Shown here in pieces: positions 1-11,345 of a stretch of 64,000 nt of DNA. Numbering within the stretch: the stretch's first letter is position 1; each line of letters starts with the position of its first letter. Position numbers and translations under genes: made by a program. This DNA is from Thalassia testudinum (taxonomy: Eukaryota > Streptophyta > Magnoliopsida > Alismatales > Hydrocharitaceae), in assembly GCA_037157565.1 (NCBI GenBank), contig JAZHRO010000046.1:17396501-17460500 (forward strand), given 5' to 3'. Below the pieces are notes generated by a model. It saw only the letters and a program-made list of their open reading frames with translations. It had not been told where the DNA came from and searched no databases.

Positions 1-1804
1 AGGTTTTCGAGCTAGAAAAGCTTGATTTCCAAGCTTTCCTTGAATTTGGATCCCTTTAAAAAAGCCATCGGATCTTCCTGAATTCCTCACACTCAACATC
101 AACCACGATTTCCCATAATTTTTCTCTCTCTTTCGTGGCCAAAGGGTCCTCGATGTCTGGCGACCTCCTCCATTCTTGCTCGTCGTCCTTCCACACTACC
201 AGTGGTAGATTTCTCCTCCCCACTTCCTTCCACGTCAAGCCATACCAGCTGAAACCCTAATTCCCTTCGTCCTCGCCATTTCTACCTCACCAGGGCCACA
301 TTCATCTTTAGCATCGACAACACCGCATTCGACTCCACCACTACCTCACTTCATCCACCTACCTCCTAGCTAAATTCCTCATCTCCTGCACTTTATTTTC
401 GTAGTCACCCCACTTTGAATCAACCACCGATGACCATTCGCGACATCATCCCTTCCATCTCTTTCCATCCCCTCCGATGAGACCATCTCACCTCCACAGA
501 CCACCAAATCCCTCACCGACCACCCTATAACCATCGCCTCACCTCTCCGCTGATTTCCGCTCTCTTTATTCACCACTCCACCCACTCACACACTCCCCCA
601 AACACACCTACCCTCATGCACACAGTCCGACCTCACTACGCACTCACAGACCACGAGACGCCACACAAACAGCCATATCGCACTTGCCATTGTTCGATGA
701 CCCCCTTGAGCATTCTGATGTGGTCGAAAGGTCATTTCGCTATTTTCAGGAACTCGACCTCCCCACCATGGAAGCAGCAAGCTTCAAGCTTGCTTGAGAT
801 CTACTGTAGGTGTCCCTGTTCTAAGTTAGAGCTGCAAGTTGCGCGAAAGCATTGCGCGTGCAAGTCCAAGTTCTTAATTGAAGATGCGAGCCCAGCAGCT
901 AAAGCAATTATGGAGGAGACGTACCTTGGCAGGCGCGAGAAGAAGGGACGTGCAGATAGTCCCACATCGTCAGCTGCAAAGCTCACTAAGGTGAATAAAT
1001 TGAATAAGTGTTAGTAGCTATTCACCTCAGTTCACGGGGTGAGGTCCCTCTCACCCGCTCACCTGGCCTCGTCCGTGACACGTACACACGGACCTGGTTC
1101 TACCTAATAACCCACCCTAGACCTGCACTTCTCGCTCACCACCGCACGTCGATGAGCCTAGACCTAGGTACACGCCTGAATTCGATAACTTGATTACCTG
1201 TAGCTCTAGGAGAGTGGACCCTAAAGGGAGAAAGAGAAATGGAGAGTTGCATAGGTAGGGGGAGGGTTTTGCACTGAGAAGCTTGGCCCTGACACTCAGC
1301 TAAATTTTGAAGAAGAAAATAAGAAGGGCCGAAGAAGAGGAGTTACAAAGCAAAGCTCAGAAGATGAAGAGGTGAAGGCTTGGAGAAAAATAAGAAGAAG
1401 AAGCTGCAGCTGAGAAAGAGAAGAAGCTGAAGAGAAAGACAAAGCCAGAGAAGGAAGAAGAAAAGAAAAAGAAGAAGAAAATCACTTTAAGTCATCTATT
1501 TTACAAATCAAATGACAGATTTGAGCTTTCATTTCATACATATACATTGAGATCCTTAGCTATTATTGTAAGGAGTATATGATGTTTTAAACCACCACTT
1601 ACTCCCATCTTTTTGGCACATTGATACTTGACATTCTTTTTGCAATACTTTACAAGTTAAATTGTAATCTCGATTTCTAAATTCCATATTGCTTCCTGTG
1701 TTTGATCTCGGAACCTTTTTCGAGTAATAAAATCTATTTGTTTTTAACGAAATTTCGACTATACTACGACACTTCATTTTAAACTCGATTTCACCATGTT
1801 AACA
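1..1804 (+). mobile_element. Family I Athila-type LTR, truncated at the left edge
   Basis: This is the downstream two thirds of a long LTR alignable to 16017-18686, 28742-31558 and 60576-63298. It shows, in order, a weak TATA-like stretch near 50-60, a pyrimidine-rich leader with short P/S/T-rich ORFs, a GA-rich tract (about 1317-1480), a remnant hairpin (1491-1516) and the family motif CTCCCTGTGTTCGACCTCGG (degenerate here, about 1690-1720) followed by a TTCGAGTAATAAAAT run. It ends with GTTAACA near 1804. No primer binding site follows, so it is either the 3' LTR of an element lying to the left or a solo LTR. Its U3 lies outside the window. Confidence 0.85.
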
Positions 1805-2389
1805 CACATCCAATATAGTAAGTACTTCATAATTCATTTATTTCATGAGAGTTGTCTAATAAATTGTAATTAATACATTTTAATCTATCGATTAAGTATA
1901 TCAATCCAATTATTCACATTCTGAGTCATCAACCTGATTACAGTATTAATATTTAATATTCAAGTACCCAAATAATATGAAACACAATACGGGTTCCGAT
2001 CCCAACAAGAGACATGAACATGTGCCAAATAGTGTAGTATATGAAGAAAATTACAATGTACACAACCCACACAAGGAAAGACGATGATTGCTCTACCTAA
2101 CATCATCGCTTGGTCATGGTGACTTCCGAATGTATGCTCATGATCCCTTACCACCACTACTAGGACCCGTGTATTTTATAAGTGCTCCGAGGCTAGATCA
2201 ACGTCAAGGCATGCAGGGAATAAATTAAAACTCTCATGTGGGCTTTATTAAAATTTTCATAAAATAAACAATTTTTGAAATTGAGTTTAGAGTTTACCAT
2301 CATCTAGTTCATGGAGAGAAATTTCCAATGATAGGTAGTTCGTCGAAAGCAACATTCGGATTATCTCTAAACTAATTAATTTAAGAGAC
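1805..2389. other. AT-rich unassigned DNA
   Basis: This stretch lies between the LTR end and the first LINE. It is AT-rich with short runs of T and A. I see no coding region, RNA gene or transposon terminus in it. It may be the oldest host DNA in the window or a very decayed repeat. Confidence 0.5.
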
Positions 2390-2594
2390 CTACTATTAAG
2401 AGAATAACACAACCATCAAGGGGGAAACATGAGGTGAGAGCGAGAGAAGAGATGGGGAAGGCCACGTGACTAAAGTCGGGCATCGCGTGGAGGGTTCTTT
2501 CGTGATGGAAGGTATCTTCTAAGGAGGTTCTGGAGGGCGAAACTTCATGGGGAGATGTAGGCAGGTCGTTTACTATAGGTTTAGAGAAGGGAGA

Positions 2595-3860
2595 AATGTT
2601 CCTTCCATGTGTAGGAATGGCAGCGTCTGCCTCAACTATCGTGGTGTTGGTCACCGTAGATTCACATGTGCTCAGCAAACCAGTGGAGGATTTTAGAACC
2701 TTAATGCTAACTTTCAGAACCCTAGGGTAGTGAGGAATGTCCATGAGAAGGAAGTACTTGTGCATGATAGGTTTTCAACCACCCTCGTCATCTCCACACT
2801 CACTCCTCTTCCTGCCTTCGATGTGGAAGTTCCCTTGACGTCAGAAGTTCTGGCAACCAAGATGCTTCTAAAAAATGTGATTGTTGGTGAGGTGTTGGCT
2901 GGAGCGCAGACCTCAGCAAGATTCAAAGATTGTTTACCACTCTTTCCTTATCTCCGTGTATGTGGAAGATTTCTCTGTTGAACCCCTTGAGGTTCTTGTT
3001 ATTTGGGATTGGAGATGGTGATGTTGCCCATTTGAAGTTTCGCACATCTATGAATGATGAGTTATCGATTATGTGGAGGCTAGCCTCCCCCTCCGATAGA
3101 GCTCTTTTAGACTACCCTCCATAGCATATGTGCAAGAAGGAGGGGAAGGTTGAAATTAGGGGCCTCCCATTACATCTCAAGTCCACGGCAATGGTGTAAC
3201 ACTTTTTTGTAGGTTTCTCCTCCTTGAAGGCAGACACAGTAGTTGGGTTGTCTAATGAAGATGGTCAGTGTGTGGAGGTTGATGTGGTGCTACGACATAA
3301 TGGGCCTTTTCCAGAGAGGGTGGTCCTCAGGTGTGGTGGTAGCTCATAGCTACTATTGATTCGAGTGCATGCTCAGATGATACATCAAGAAGATGTGACA
3401 AAAACTCAGGAGCCTCGTGATTGACCTGATGGCAAAGAATGGAGGGTGGTTTCCAATAGGGAGGGTAGTAGAAAAAGGAAGGGATGTCAGTGACTCAGAA
3501 GATGGCTGTGGCGATGGAGGTTCAAAACACCTTAGAGGGTAAGAAGATGATGTTGGAGAATGGGCGAGGAAAGGCCCTCATTGTAAAGGAGGACTTCCTT
3601 GATCAAACACAACATCCCAAGGGTGAGGGAAATGACATAGCTCAGTAGTCTAGGGGGGCCTGCAAGGAATTCTAGTTTAAGGCCAATGTGGAACAAAAGA
3701 TGGGCAATGCATTCAATGAGGGATTGTCCTCATCCTCAAGTGTAGCTAAAATATGAGGAAGGTTCAACCTTAGGAGCCTGTGTCAACTAAGTATCCAAAG
3801 ATTGATATAGACCGCACGGCTAAGTTGCTGAAGGTGGAACGCACTATGCTGATGAAGAAG
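2595..3860 (+). pseudogene. LINE-1a ORF1 remnant (nucleic-acid-binding protein)
   Basis: Translated fragments align with ORF1 of LINE-1b at 26453-27664. At 2629-2670 a knuckle-like block reads C-LN-Y-RGVG-H-RRFT-C. A segment FDVEVPLTSEVLATKMLLKN follows (about 2818-2877), and further on a IRGLPLHLK stretch (about 3156-3182) matches the DUF4283-type core of plant LINE ORF1 proteins. In LINEs ORF1 binds the element RNA and forms the RNP used for retrotransposition. Several frame changes and stops break it, so it cannot make a full protein. The limits are approximate. Confidence 0.65.
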
Positions 3861-3877
3861 GGTCCGTACGTGTCCTC

Positions 3878-4692
3878 TTGATGAGGGTTCTTACTTGGAA
3901 TGTGTGTAAGTTTAGCAACAAGATGAGGCGTGTGTTGCTTCGTCGCTATTTCAGGGAGGGTCGTGTGGACGTGGCTTTGATCCAAGAGACCCGTATTAAT
4001 CACAAAGGTGTTACCCCATGGCATACATTCACATCGGATAGGGAATTTGATGTGAAATATGTCAATGTAGTGGGGAGGGCTTGGTTCTAGCCATGATATG
4101 GAGAAAGATCATGCGTAGTTGTTATGATGTTCGTATGGATGGCCATATCATTACATGTAAATTCTAAAGAGGGCAAGATGGACTTTCTATGTTTTTCTCA
4201 TGTATTTATGGTCCGTGTGCTCTAGCAGAGAGAGCCATTCTTTGGAGTAAACTGAGGTTAGCCACTTCCTTTATGCAAGGAGGACCGTGGATGCTTGGGG
4301 GAGATTTCAATGTTACCTTATCAGTGGAGGACAGGCCTGATGGAAGGACGGACTCCTTATCTCGTGATTTTTAGTCCATAGGGATGAAGCTAGAACTGGT
4401 GCACCTTCCCACGTCTGGTGCTTGTTACACGTGGAGGAACGATAATGGTCAGATGTCTCGCTTGGATCATTTCTTTTGTAATGTTTATTTGATGAGCATG
4501 TTTCCATTGGCAACCATTTCAACATTAGGTTGTCCTTTTTCAGATCATACACCAATGATCTACGATAGGGGAGAGGGGGCTAATGTTGGTTCATATTTTA
4601 AGTTCCAGAAGTCATGGTTGAATGAGACTGGCTTCCAAGAAATGGTCAAGTCTTCTTGGCTAAATCATGGTGAGGAGGGTTCAACAATGTAG
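3878..4692 (+). pseudogene. LINE-1a ORF2, endonuclease domain (APE-like), broken
   Basis: This is the amino end of ORF2. It starts MRVLTWNVCKF, and the first ~60 residues carry the WNV and LIQETRI blocks of L1 apurinic-type endonucleases. After a frame break the GGDFN catalytic block appears near 4300, then YTWRNDNG with SRLDHF near 4430-4470 and a CPFSDHTP block near 4530. This domain nicks target DNA to prime reverse transcription. Stops (for example the TAG after SRDF near 4372) and frameshifts split it into three or four short ORFs. It corresponds to 27762-28529 of LINE-1b. Confidence 0.8.
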
Positions 4693-5615
4693 AGGCTGAT
4701 TGCAAAATTATGGCAGCTACATATGTTACTTTTGGAATACAAGAAGATCTTATTTGCAATTAAATTAGAATAAAGCTTGAAGGCCATTGACGTAGTTAAG
4801 AACCCTGATTCCAAGGAGGAGCATGACCGACTATACGAGGAGGAGGAATGAGAAAGGAGAGATCATCAATACATCACTGCATAGGAGGACAGACAGAGGG
4901 AGATTGATTGGATAGAGAAATCGCGGTAGTTATGGTTAAAACAAGGTGATGCCAACAGTAAATTTTTTCTTGTTGCAGGAAGTTCCCGCTAGAGGTTCAA
5001 TGTTATTTCCTCACTTAGAAATGCAGTGGTCGAATTTAATACGCTATAGGAGATTAGAAATGAAGTCAAAAATTACCATTTTTGGGTTACATAACCAGAG
5101 CCAAGGGGCGGTTGGCATCTATCCTCCTCCAATATGTCTAAGCTTGATGAATAGGATGGAAAGTCCCTTATTAGGTCCATCACGGAAGCTGAAGTGGTTG
5201 CTGCATTGAAAGGGCTCAAAGCGGAAGGCTCCCTGAGACCTGATGGATTTCAAATCTGATTCTACAAAGAGTTGTAGGACGTGGTGAAGGGGGATGTTTT
5301 GCAGGTTATTGGAGAGTTCCAATAAGGAAGTTTGGTCTCGAGATGCTAGATAGATCTTTTCGATTTTTGCCACCAAAGGACCAAGGGGTCGAGTGTATCA
5401 TGTACTTTACTCCTATAACCCTTTGAAATTCTATTTATTTGTTGATTGGTAAAGTGCTTGCAAATCAGATTTGCGAGCTCCTGAGAAATTGATTAGCCCA
5501 GTTCAAGCAACTTTCTTAAAAGGGCGGTCCCTATAGGGTCATTTAATCTAGCACAGGAAATGGTCTCAGGGTGGATCCAAAGGACAGAGAAAGAATTTAT
5601 GTGGAAGGTGGACTT
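4693..5615 (+). pseudogene. LINE-1a ORF2, linker and amino half of RT
   Basis: Fragments match the region of LINE-1b at about 31564-32330: a KQGDANSKFF-like block near 4940, an AEVVAALKGLKAEGSLRPDGF block near 5190-5250 (the usual PGPDG motif of LINE RT is altered), and an ALFNLAQEMV-like stretch near 5540. The frame is broken repeatedly. The piece stops exactly in the RT motif A region (VDF...), where element C inserted; the reading resumes at 14951 with the A(N)AYDSVSW block. Confidence 0.75.
5611..5615 (+). repeat. Target site duplication GACTT of element C (second copy 14946-14950)
   Basis: Identical five bases flank the two outer LTR ends. Removing C and one copy restores a continuous LINE RT reading across motif A. 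Confidence 0.95.
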
Positions 5616-6493
5616 TGATAGCGATTTCACGCGGTTTGTTAAAACACGTTGTTGTAAAGCGTAAAACTGATCAACTCTTAAATTTATATTCCTAGATAGG
5701 GGATTATCTAGGGTCGTCCAAGGAGGCCAAATGTTTGCAATAGTGATTCTCTTGCTTGGAATACAATCTCAACTTTCTTTTTGGTATTTTTCAATATATC
5801 ATTTTTTTGTTTCAAATTAAGACAACATGCGGAATGGTGACGGGAAGGTGATTTACACTTCAATTTAAAATACTACTTCTAAGTGGCAAGTAGAGCCTCT
5901 CCCTAAGCTCACTCTAGGCAAGTGGAGGCCCAGAATAATTAGGGAGAGGGAGTGAGGAATGCTAAAAACAAGCAAATAGAAATGCAAACAAGAAATTGCA
6001 AAGAAGGCAACTAGATAATTAAAAAAAAGTGTTCAACAAAAATGCCTAGTAGAGGAATGCTTCTAACACTAGAAAATTGACATAAAGAAAGGAAAACATA
6101 AATCCTCTAGATAGATGGTGAAGAAGAGGGCTTCTTGCTCCAAGGTTGGTGGCTTCCAATCTTGAAAAGAGTCCTTCAACTCCTTCCTTGCAGTGCTCCG
6201 CCAAGGTGATGTCCTCCAAGGCAAGCACTAAGGGGGCGTGCCCTAAGCTTCTCTCCAAGGGTGGACGTCCACCCTAGGTCCTTCTCCCTTGCCTGGCCGT
6301 CCTTCTTGAAGTGCAAGAGTCCTCCTCCTTGGCGTTGCCTAAGTTGAAGAGAGTGGGGAGAAGAAGGCACCAAAAGGGCTGGTGATGTGCCCCTTTAATC
6401 TCCTTCTCTACTCCTCCTTGGGCGTAGGTATAGGTGGATGTAGGTAGAAAAATACACTAATGGAGGATGGGAATATGTGGTGGTATGGTAGGG

Positions 6494-6501
6494 TATTTAT
6501 A
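6494..6501 (-). promoter_or_regulatory. TATA box of the family III LTR promoter
   Basis: The minus strand reads CCTATAAATACCC here. The other LTR copy has CCTATAAATGCCC at about 13748-13757. It lies 1.18 kb from the LTR start, downstream of the inverted repeats, a plausible position for the U3/R start site. Confidence 0.6.
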
Positions 6502-6559
6502 GGATGGGAAGGGGGGTGGTTATGGTGTTTTTTTGGAGGGAAATGAAGGGGTGCTTGGT

Positions 6560-6633
6560 TATTTTTGGAGGGAAAAATGAGCGGGAAATGAAGAGGTGCC
6601 TTGGTTTTCCCTCCAAAAATACCTTCTAGAAGG
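6560..6633 (-). repeat. Perfect 17-bp inverted repeat plus 12-bp palindrome upstream of the TATA box
   Basis: Arms TATTTTTGGAGGGAAAA (6560-6576) and TTTTCCCTCCAAAAATA (6605-6621) are exact reverse complements. They are followed at once by the palindrome CCTTCTAGAAGG (6622-6633). The same structure is at 13814-13875 in the 5' LTR, although the bases between the arms have changed. Confidence 0.9.
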
Positions 6634-6799
6634 CAATTTTGGAGGGACAAAAATGGAGGGTGGAGATGGGTTTTGATGGTGGATGTAGGGTGGTGATGGA
6701 AGGGATAGTTGGCACCAAAATAAAGTAGGAGTAGGTGGTCTTTTTGCTGGAGCTTAGGTAGTAGGGTAGTAGGGTAGTAGGTTTTGGTGCCATGGAGGT

Positions 6800-7460
6800 G
6801 GACTAGCTAAGTTAAACAGCTTAGCTAGCTTAGCTAGTAGGGAGTAGAGTTGGAGGCATTTGGAGCTAAGGTTTTCAGGGACAAGAGTTGGAGGTATTTA
6901 TCTTGAGCTACACTAGAGCTGGTGGCTGCTGAAGAGAGCTGGAAGGAGCTACCTTAGCTTGCTAGTTCTTTGCTAGCTACTAAGCCAAGCTAAAGCAAGC
7001 TGGCTTCTGCTAAAAGGAGCTGAGGTGAGCTGGGTCTAATGCTCCCGGGGAGGATCAAGCTGGGTGAGGTAGCTAAGGTATCTTAGCTCAACTGAGTTGA
7101 GCTAAGCTGAGTCCCCGGGAGCTGAACTTGAGCTTCCTAAGCTGGAATGAAGTCATCTTTAGCTGGCCGCAGTTGAGTAGAGCTGGATGTAGCTGGACCT
7201 GAGCTGGGGTGAACTCCAGTCAACTCAGCTGAGCTAGCTAGAGCTCCCTGTGGACTAATGGGAGCTGAGATGAGCTAGACTCAGCTAAGTTGAGCTGGAT
7301 CTGAGCTGACCTGAGCTAGGGTGATCTAAGATGAGCTCTCTTGAGCTGCCATTTAGCTGAGATGAGCTGAATGGAGCTAAAATGAGCTAACCCTAGTTCA
7401 AGTGAGCTGGAATCCAGCTATGGTGAGCTGGATCAAGCTGAGTTGTAGTTAGTTTGAGCT
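6800..7460 (-). repeat. AGCT-dense U3 array
   Basis: I count about 49 AGCT tetramers in roughly 660 bp, mostly as GAGCTGAGCT-like variants, with no fixed period. A matching array lies in the other LTR (about 14060-14720), and a sparser one in the LTR of D (about 55760-56400). It sits in U3 upstream of the TATA box. Confidence 0.9.
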
Positions 7461-7682
7461 TCTTCTTCACTAGTTGCCTTCCTGAGTACTAGGGTTTTGG
7501 AGTTCTGACAATCTGCATATCCCTAACAATCACAAAAACACATTAAAAAGATAATAAAAAGTGCAATGCATGCCTAACCTAATTGATGCCTAAATGCAGC
7601 CCAAAAACCCGTTTGTGGAGCAAAATCCTAAGAGCTAAGTTTGTTTTAATGCATAAAAATGATGATAAACTGGCATTTATAA

Positions 7683-7700
7683 CGCCCCCATGCTTATCTT
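7683..7700 (-). promoter_or_regulatory. 3' polypurine tract of element C
   Basis: On the minus strand a GATAAGCATGGGGGCGT block ends at the 3' LTR. It is preceded by a GCTAAGAGACTAGCAAAAG block that recurs before the 3' LTR of A (about 36795-36815) and, partly, of B. This tract normally primes plus-strand DNA synthesis. Confidence 0.85.
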
Positions 7701-9122
7701 TTGCTAGTCTCTTAGCAAAACTTAAATTTTTTTTAAAAAATGGAATTTTTGGGAAATCTAATTTTTTTCTACTTTTGAGGAGAAATAGATTAAGGGACCT
7801 TGGTTGATCTAAACACAAGAGGTACAGGATTTGTTAAAGATAAACATCGAGATTTGTTTTGGATCCAACCATTAGATGAAACGGGTTCAATATATCCTCC
7901 AGAAACTTCGCAAATTAACTCCTTGTTAATTCAGATGACTTGAAATTTTTGTTTTTAGGATTTTTCTGGCTCATGAATCTGATTCGCAACTTGCAAAAAT
8001 CCTTTAAAGTCTTGTGTCTGTGATTGCGAAAAGTCAACATTTATAGGAGCATGTTAATTTATTTATTTATTCTTTTTTCTTTTTTCTCCCCCATGCTTAT
8101 TATCAGCTTAGTCTTACAACAGATGTGTCGGGATCATCATTCCCGTTACCAATCCTCGAGGGGGCTCTGGCGCCAGTACTTCAGGATAGCACTGTCCATG
8201 ACACCACCCAGGAGCTCACAACCCCAAAACACAATGCGGTGTAAAGGAGCGCTCCAAGCAAACTCAAGCTCTTGCTCCGACACTATAGGTAGAGCACCGT
8301 CCAAGACACTTGAGCTACTAAAATGCGCTTTAATGCTCCATCTAAAGATATGAAATATAGATATGGAGCAGCACCGAGGTGGTAACATGTTGACATCGCG
8401 TCCTCAAAGGAGGTATTTTCCTTCTTCTCGGCGGTGGGAACTCAAACCAATGATCTGCTTCAGACTTTTACTAAGTCCAAACAAGGGAGTTTTTCAAATT
8501 TTTAATTGTTTTTAAGTGTTGGCTTGACACAAAAAGCTTCTCAAGACACGCAAGTTTTTGAATCAGAAGCTAAGTCAAATACTTTCCATATTACAAAATA
8601 GGATCAAGTCACCTGAACTATCATGAGTTCAAGTAGAGTTTTAGAGAAGGATATCTTACCTAATCTAAAATAGACCCTGGAATTCTAATGATCATATCCA
8701 TGTCCTTATCCTTAGTTTGTTAAAGATTAAATCCCATTGTACCAAAAGTGAATTTTTCGACCTTAGTCCCTATTTCAAAATTCTTCCTCAAAAAGTTTTC
8801 AACATTTTTATTTTCTTGGGTATGCAAGCAGGAAATAAATTAAAGAAAATTGCATTTTTTTTTAGGTATGCAAGCAGGAAATAAATTAAACAAAAATGCA
8901 TGTTTTTAGGTTTTGAACATCCTAAATCGATCGTCAAATTTAAAAACACCCCCCATGCTTAAGATATGCCATGTCCTCATGCATTAGGAGGGAAAAGGGA
9001 TCACCTTAGTGAAGAATGGTCGGGTTTAGGAGGAACAAAACCTGGAAAAAGAGGAAAAAAAAAAAAGGAAAGCAAGAAAAATTGATGGGTTACCTCCTAT
9101 CCAGTGCTATCTTTTACGCCAT
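7701..9122 (-). other. 3' non-coding spacer of element C
   Basis: About 1.4 kb lies between the ORF and the purine tract. It contains a second purine tract block (8945-8985) and a segment (about 8110-8390) that is well conserved in D at about 57030-57280. That segment includes two related copies of GCACYGTCCAWGACAC, near 8189 and 8297. Small ORFs here are not conserved in D, so I read it as non-coding. Confidence 0.7.
8945..8985 (-). promoter_or_regulatory. Internal (second) purine tract block of element C
   Basis: The minus strand reads TGCATGAGGACATGGCATAT, then CTTAAGCATGGGGGGTG. The same block lies after pol in B (48626-48664), D (57823-57862) and A (about 35447-35490). It may be a second plus-strand priming site or an RNA element. 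Confidence 0.6.
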
Positions 9123-11345
9123 TCAGCCGGGCGTGAAGGTATGCACGGAAGACGAAAAATCATGTAAATAATTGGACACTTGAATGTATTTAATAAAAGT
9201 GTCTTCCTCAAGATCCCTAAAAAGATGAGTGGCAAAGATAAAGGGATCAAAATAAAATAGAGAAATGGAAAAAGGACCCCGATCTGGCCTTGGTTTGAAT
9301 TGATGATGAAGGCCAAACTCAGGTGGATCAGGTGGTAGGTCCAATAGAAAAGGGAGGGTAAAGGAGTTAGTGATATGCAAGATGGGTGAAGTTAGTGTGG
9401 ATATTTTTGGTGAAAAATCAGGAAGATGAAAAGGGGGAAAGTCAAACCGTAGTTGATCTGGAAAGTCTTGGACCACATAATTATCCTTAGAATAAGAATC
9501 AATAAAATCTTGATCAATAGTGGTCAAAGCTGAATGAGATTGGATCAACATATACTTTTCAAATACTGCTTCCATTTTATTATCAGTATCCTCAAAAATT
9601 TTATGATCACTGGACCTCTTGGAAGCTAGAAATAAATCTAATGAGAAGGTCTGGTTACTACAACTTATATTCATTTTCCTAGAATGAGAATGGATATTAG
9701 ATGTTGCGGTAATCAAAAGGGGTCTTCCAAGAATGGTATTAATGAGAGCCTTAGGTACCTCTATGTCAAGTACCAGAAAATTTACCGGAAATAAACAATT
9801 TCGGACCTTGATAATACTATCCTCAACAACTCCCCGCGGTTGAATGGTAGATCGATCTTCCGATTGAAATTGAACCTTAGGAGGTTTTAAATCACTGAAT
9901 CGAAATTCCTCAAATAAGACTGGGGGGATGAGATTACTAGAGGTACTTAAGTTGAGAGGGGCGCGAGAAAAAATGGTGTCAGTTATGACAACTGAGATGA
10001 GCGATGTGCCCTGGTCCTTTTTTGTGAAAGGCAGCATACTCTGAAAAACTGAGCTGGCTGTCTTAGAAAGGACCAACCTTTCTAGATTCTGATCATGACT
10101 TTTTGAAGTAAATTTTTTAGAGGCATGGGGAGAATCTAGGAGGGGAATATTCCTCTTGACTTGCTCAAATAAGTCCAAAGGATTGTGGTCAGAGGGCTCT
10201 GATTTTGGATTGTTGGATTGTAGTTTTTGGGAGTGGGAAATAGGGTTTGAATCAGGTGTTTTTGGGATTTCTTTTTCTTCTTCCTTATTGAGGTTAGGGG
10301 AGTCAATCTGCATTGGTTGAGAATCAGTTTCATCATTTGAATGTGAAGGCCTTAAATCCATGTTGGTTTCCTCACTCCTTAAAGTCTCTGCATACGCAGC
10401 TTGATGGTCACTAGGAGGAGATGGGGGGGGCTGATTTTGATAGAAACTGGGTTGGTGCTGTGATATTGGGTTAATAGGAGGCTGAACCTTGTGGTTATGA
10501 TGTTGGTATCCACCTGGGTGTTGGTTCCTGGGATTAATAAAGTTTGGTGTGGGTTGGGATGGTGAGTGTCCTGCAGGCCTTTGAGTCGGAATATCCCCAA
10601 TTTGATCATTGAGATTGTTAATAAGATGGGTTGTTTCCTTTGTTTTTCTTTGTAACTCCTGCAGGGTTTTCATCATCTGGGCATTAATGTCTTCTTAAGA
10701 TTGCCCAGATTGATAAGTCTGATTAGAATCATACCCTCCAAACGGGTTTTGTTGTTGGTGTGGAACCGGATTGGTCCAGGAGTGAGCAGGATAATTTCCC
10801 CTATTAGAGGAATTTTTCAATTTCTCCTGGAAAGCAGGGACATTTTGGGTGGGGTGATGATTGGGATAAACATAATTCCCTGTTGAACCATAGAAAGCCT
10901 CAGAATAATAATTATACTCAGCACGAGATTTATGCAGATTTTCTTTCTTGCGGGTGTTTAAAGGGGTGAGATGTGGAATGTGTGGAGCTTGGGTAGGTGT
11001 GGCAGGACTCCCTTGGTTGGCTAGGTTTGTTAAATCCTTATGCAACTGTTGTTGCTTAACTTGTAGCTGAGCCATGATAGAGTAGAGATTAGGTGGAGGG
11101 GCCTGATTAAGTAGCTCCTGGGTGGAAAAATAGGGGAAAGAAAAATTAGCATGCGGGTTAGAGGACCAATTTTGATTTTCCATTTTGAGAGAAGAGGAAG
11201 AATGCAGGAGAAGTCTTTTTTGGGGAGGCAAAATCAAGTGGTCCCTCCAAGTGTGGAGTTTTGGACCGCCGCCCGTGCAAAATGGAAGAAATGGCAGGGG
11301 AGGAGAAGAGATGGGGATGAGAGAAGTGTGCACACAAGCAATCAA
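9123..11345 (-). pseudogene. Element C gag C-terminal/protease-like ORF with one in-frame stop
   Basis: One reading frame of about 740 codons runs from 11345 to 9123. It is broken only by a TAA at 10697-10695, and the frame continues without a shift. The first part is N/Q/P/H-rich (gag C-terminal-like, with NYPAHSW and GGYDSNQTY). The middle has FEQVKRNIPLLDS, typical of the Athila gag-PR linker. Next comes a protease-like domain with LGRPLLITATSNI. The expected active-site block DLGAS is changed to NLSTS, so catalysis is unlikely. I see no capsid (Retrotrans_gag) core. The ORF ends near the point where RT should begin, with no pol after it. Its openness hints that it was under selection until recently, or that the element is young. 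Confidence 0.75.

Larger units (their letters stand above)
5616..7682 (-). repeat. 3' LTR of element C
   Basis: This 2067-bp LTR is nearly identical to 12866-14945. On the minus strand it starts at 7682 with a 20-nt terminal hairpin. Next come an AGCT-rich U3 block (about 7460-6800), a 17-bp inverted repeat with an adjacent palindrome (6633-6560), a TATAAATA box (6501-6494) and the R-U5 part, ending CGCTATCA at 5616. The few differences from the other LTR copy suggest a fairly recent insertion. Confidence 0.95.

Noticed and set aside
616..1193. ORFs of 132 and 61 codons near the left edge
   Set aside because: They lie in the transcribed part of a family I LTR. The aligned regions of the other LTR copies do not keep these frames.
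6046..6373. Overlapping minus-strand ORFs of 65-70 codons, repeated at 13296-13623
   Set aside because: The similarity is due only to the two LTR copies of element C. The homologous LTR of D does not keep the frames.
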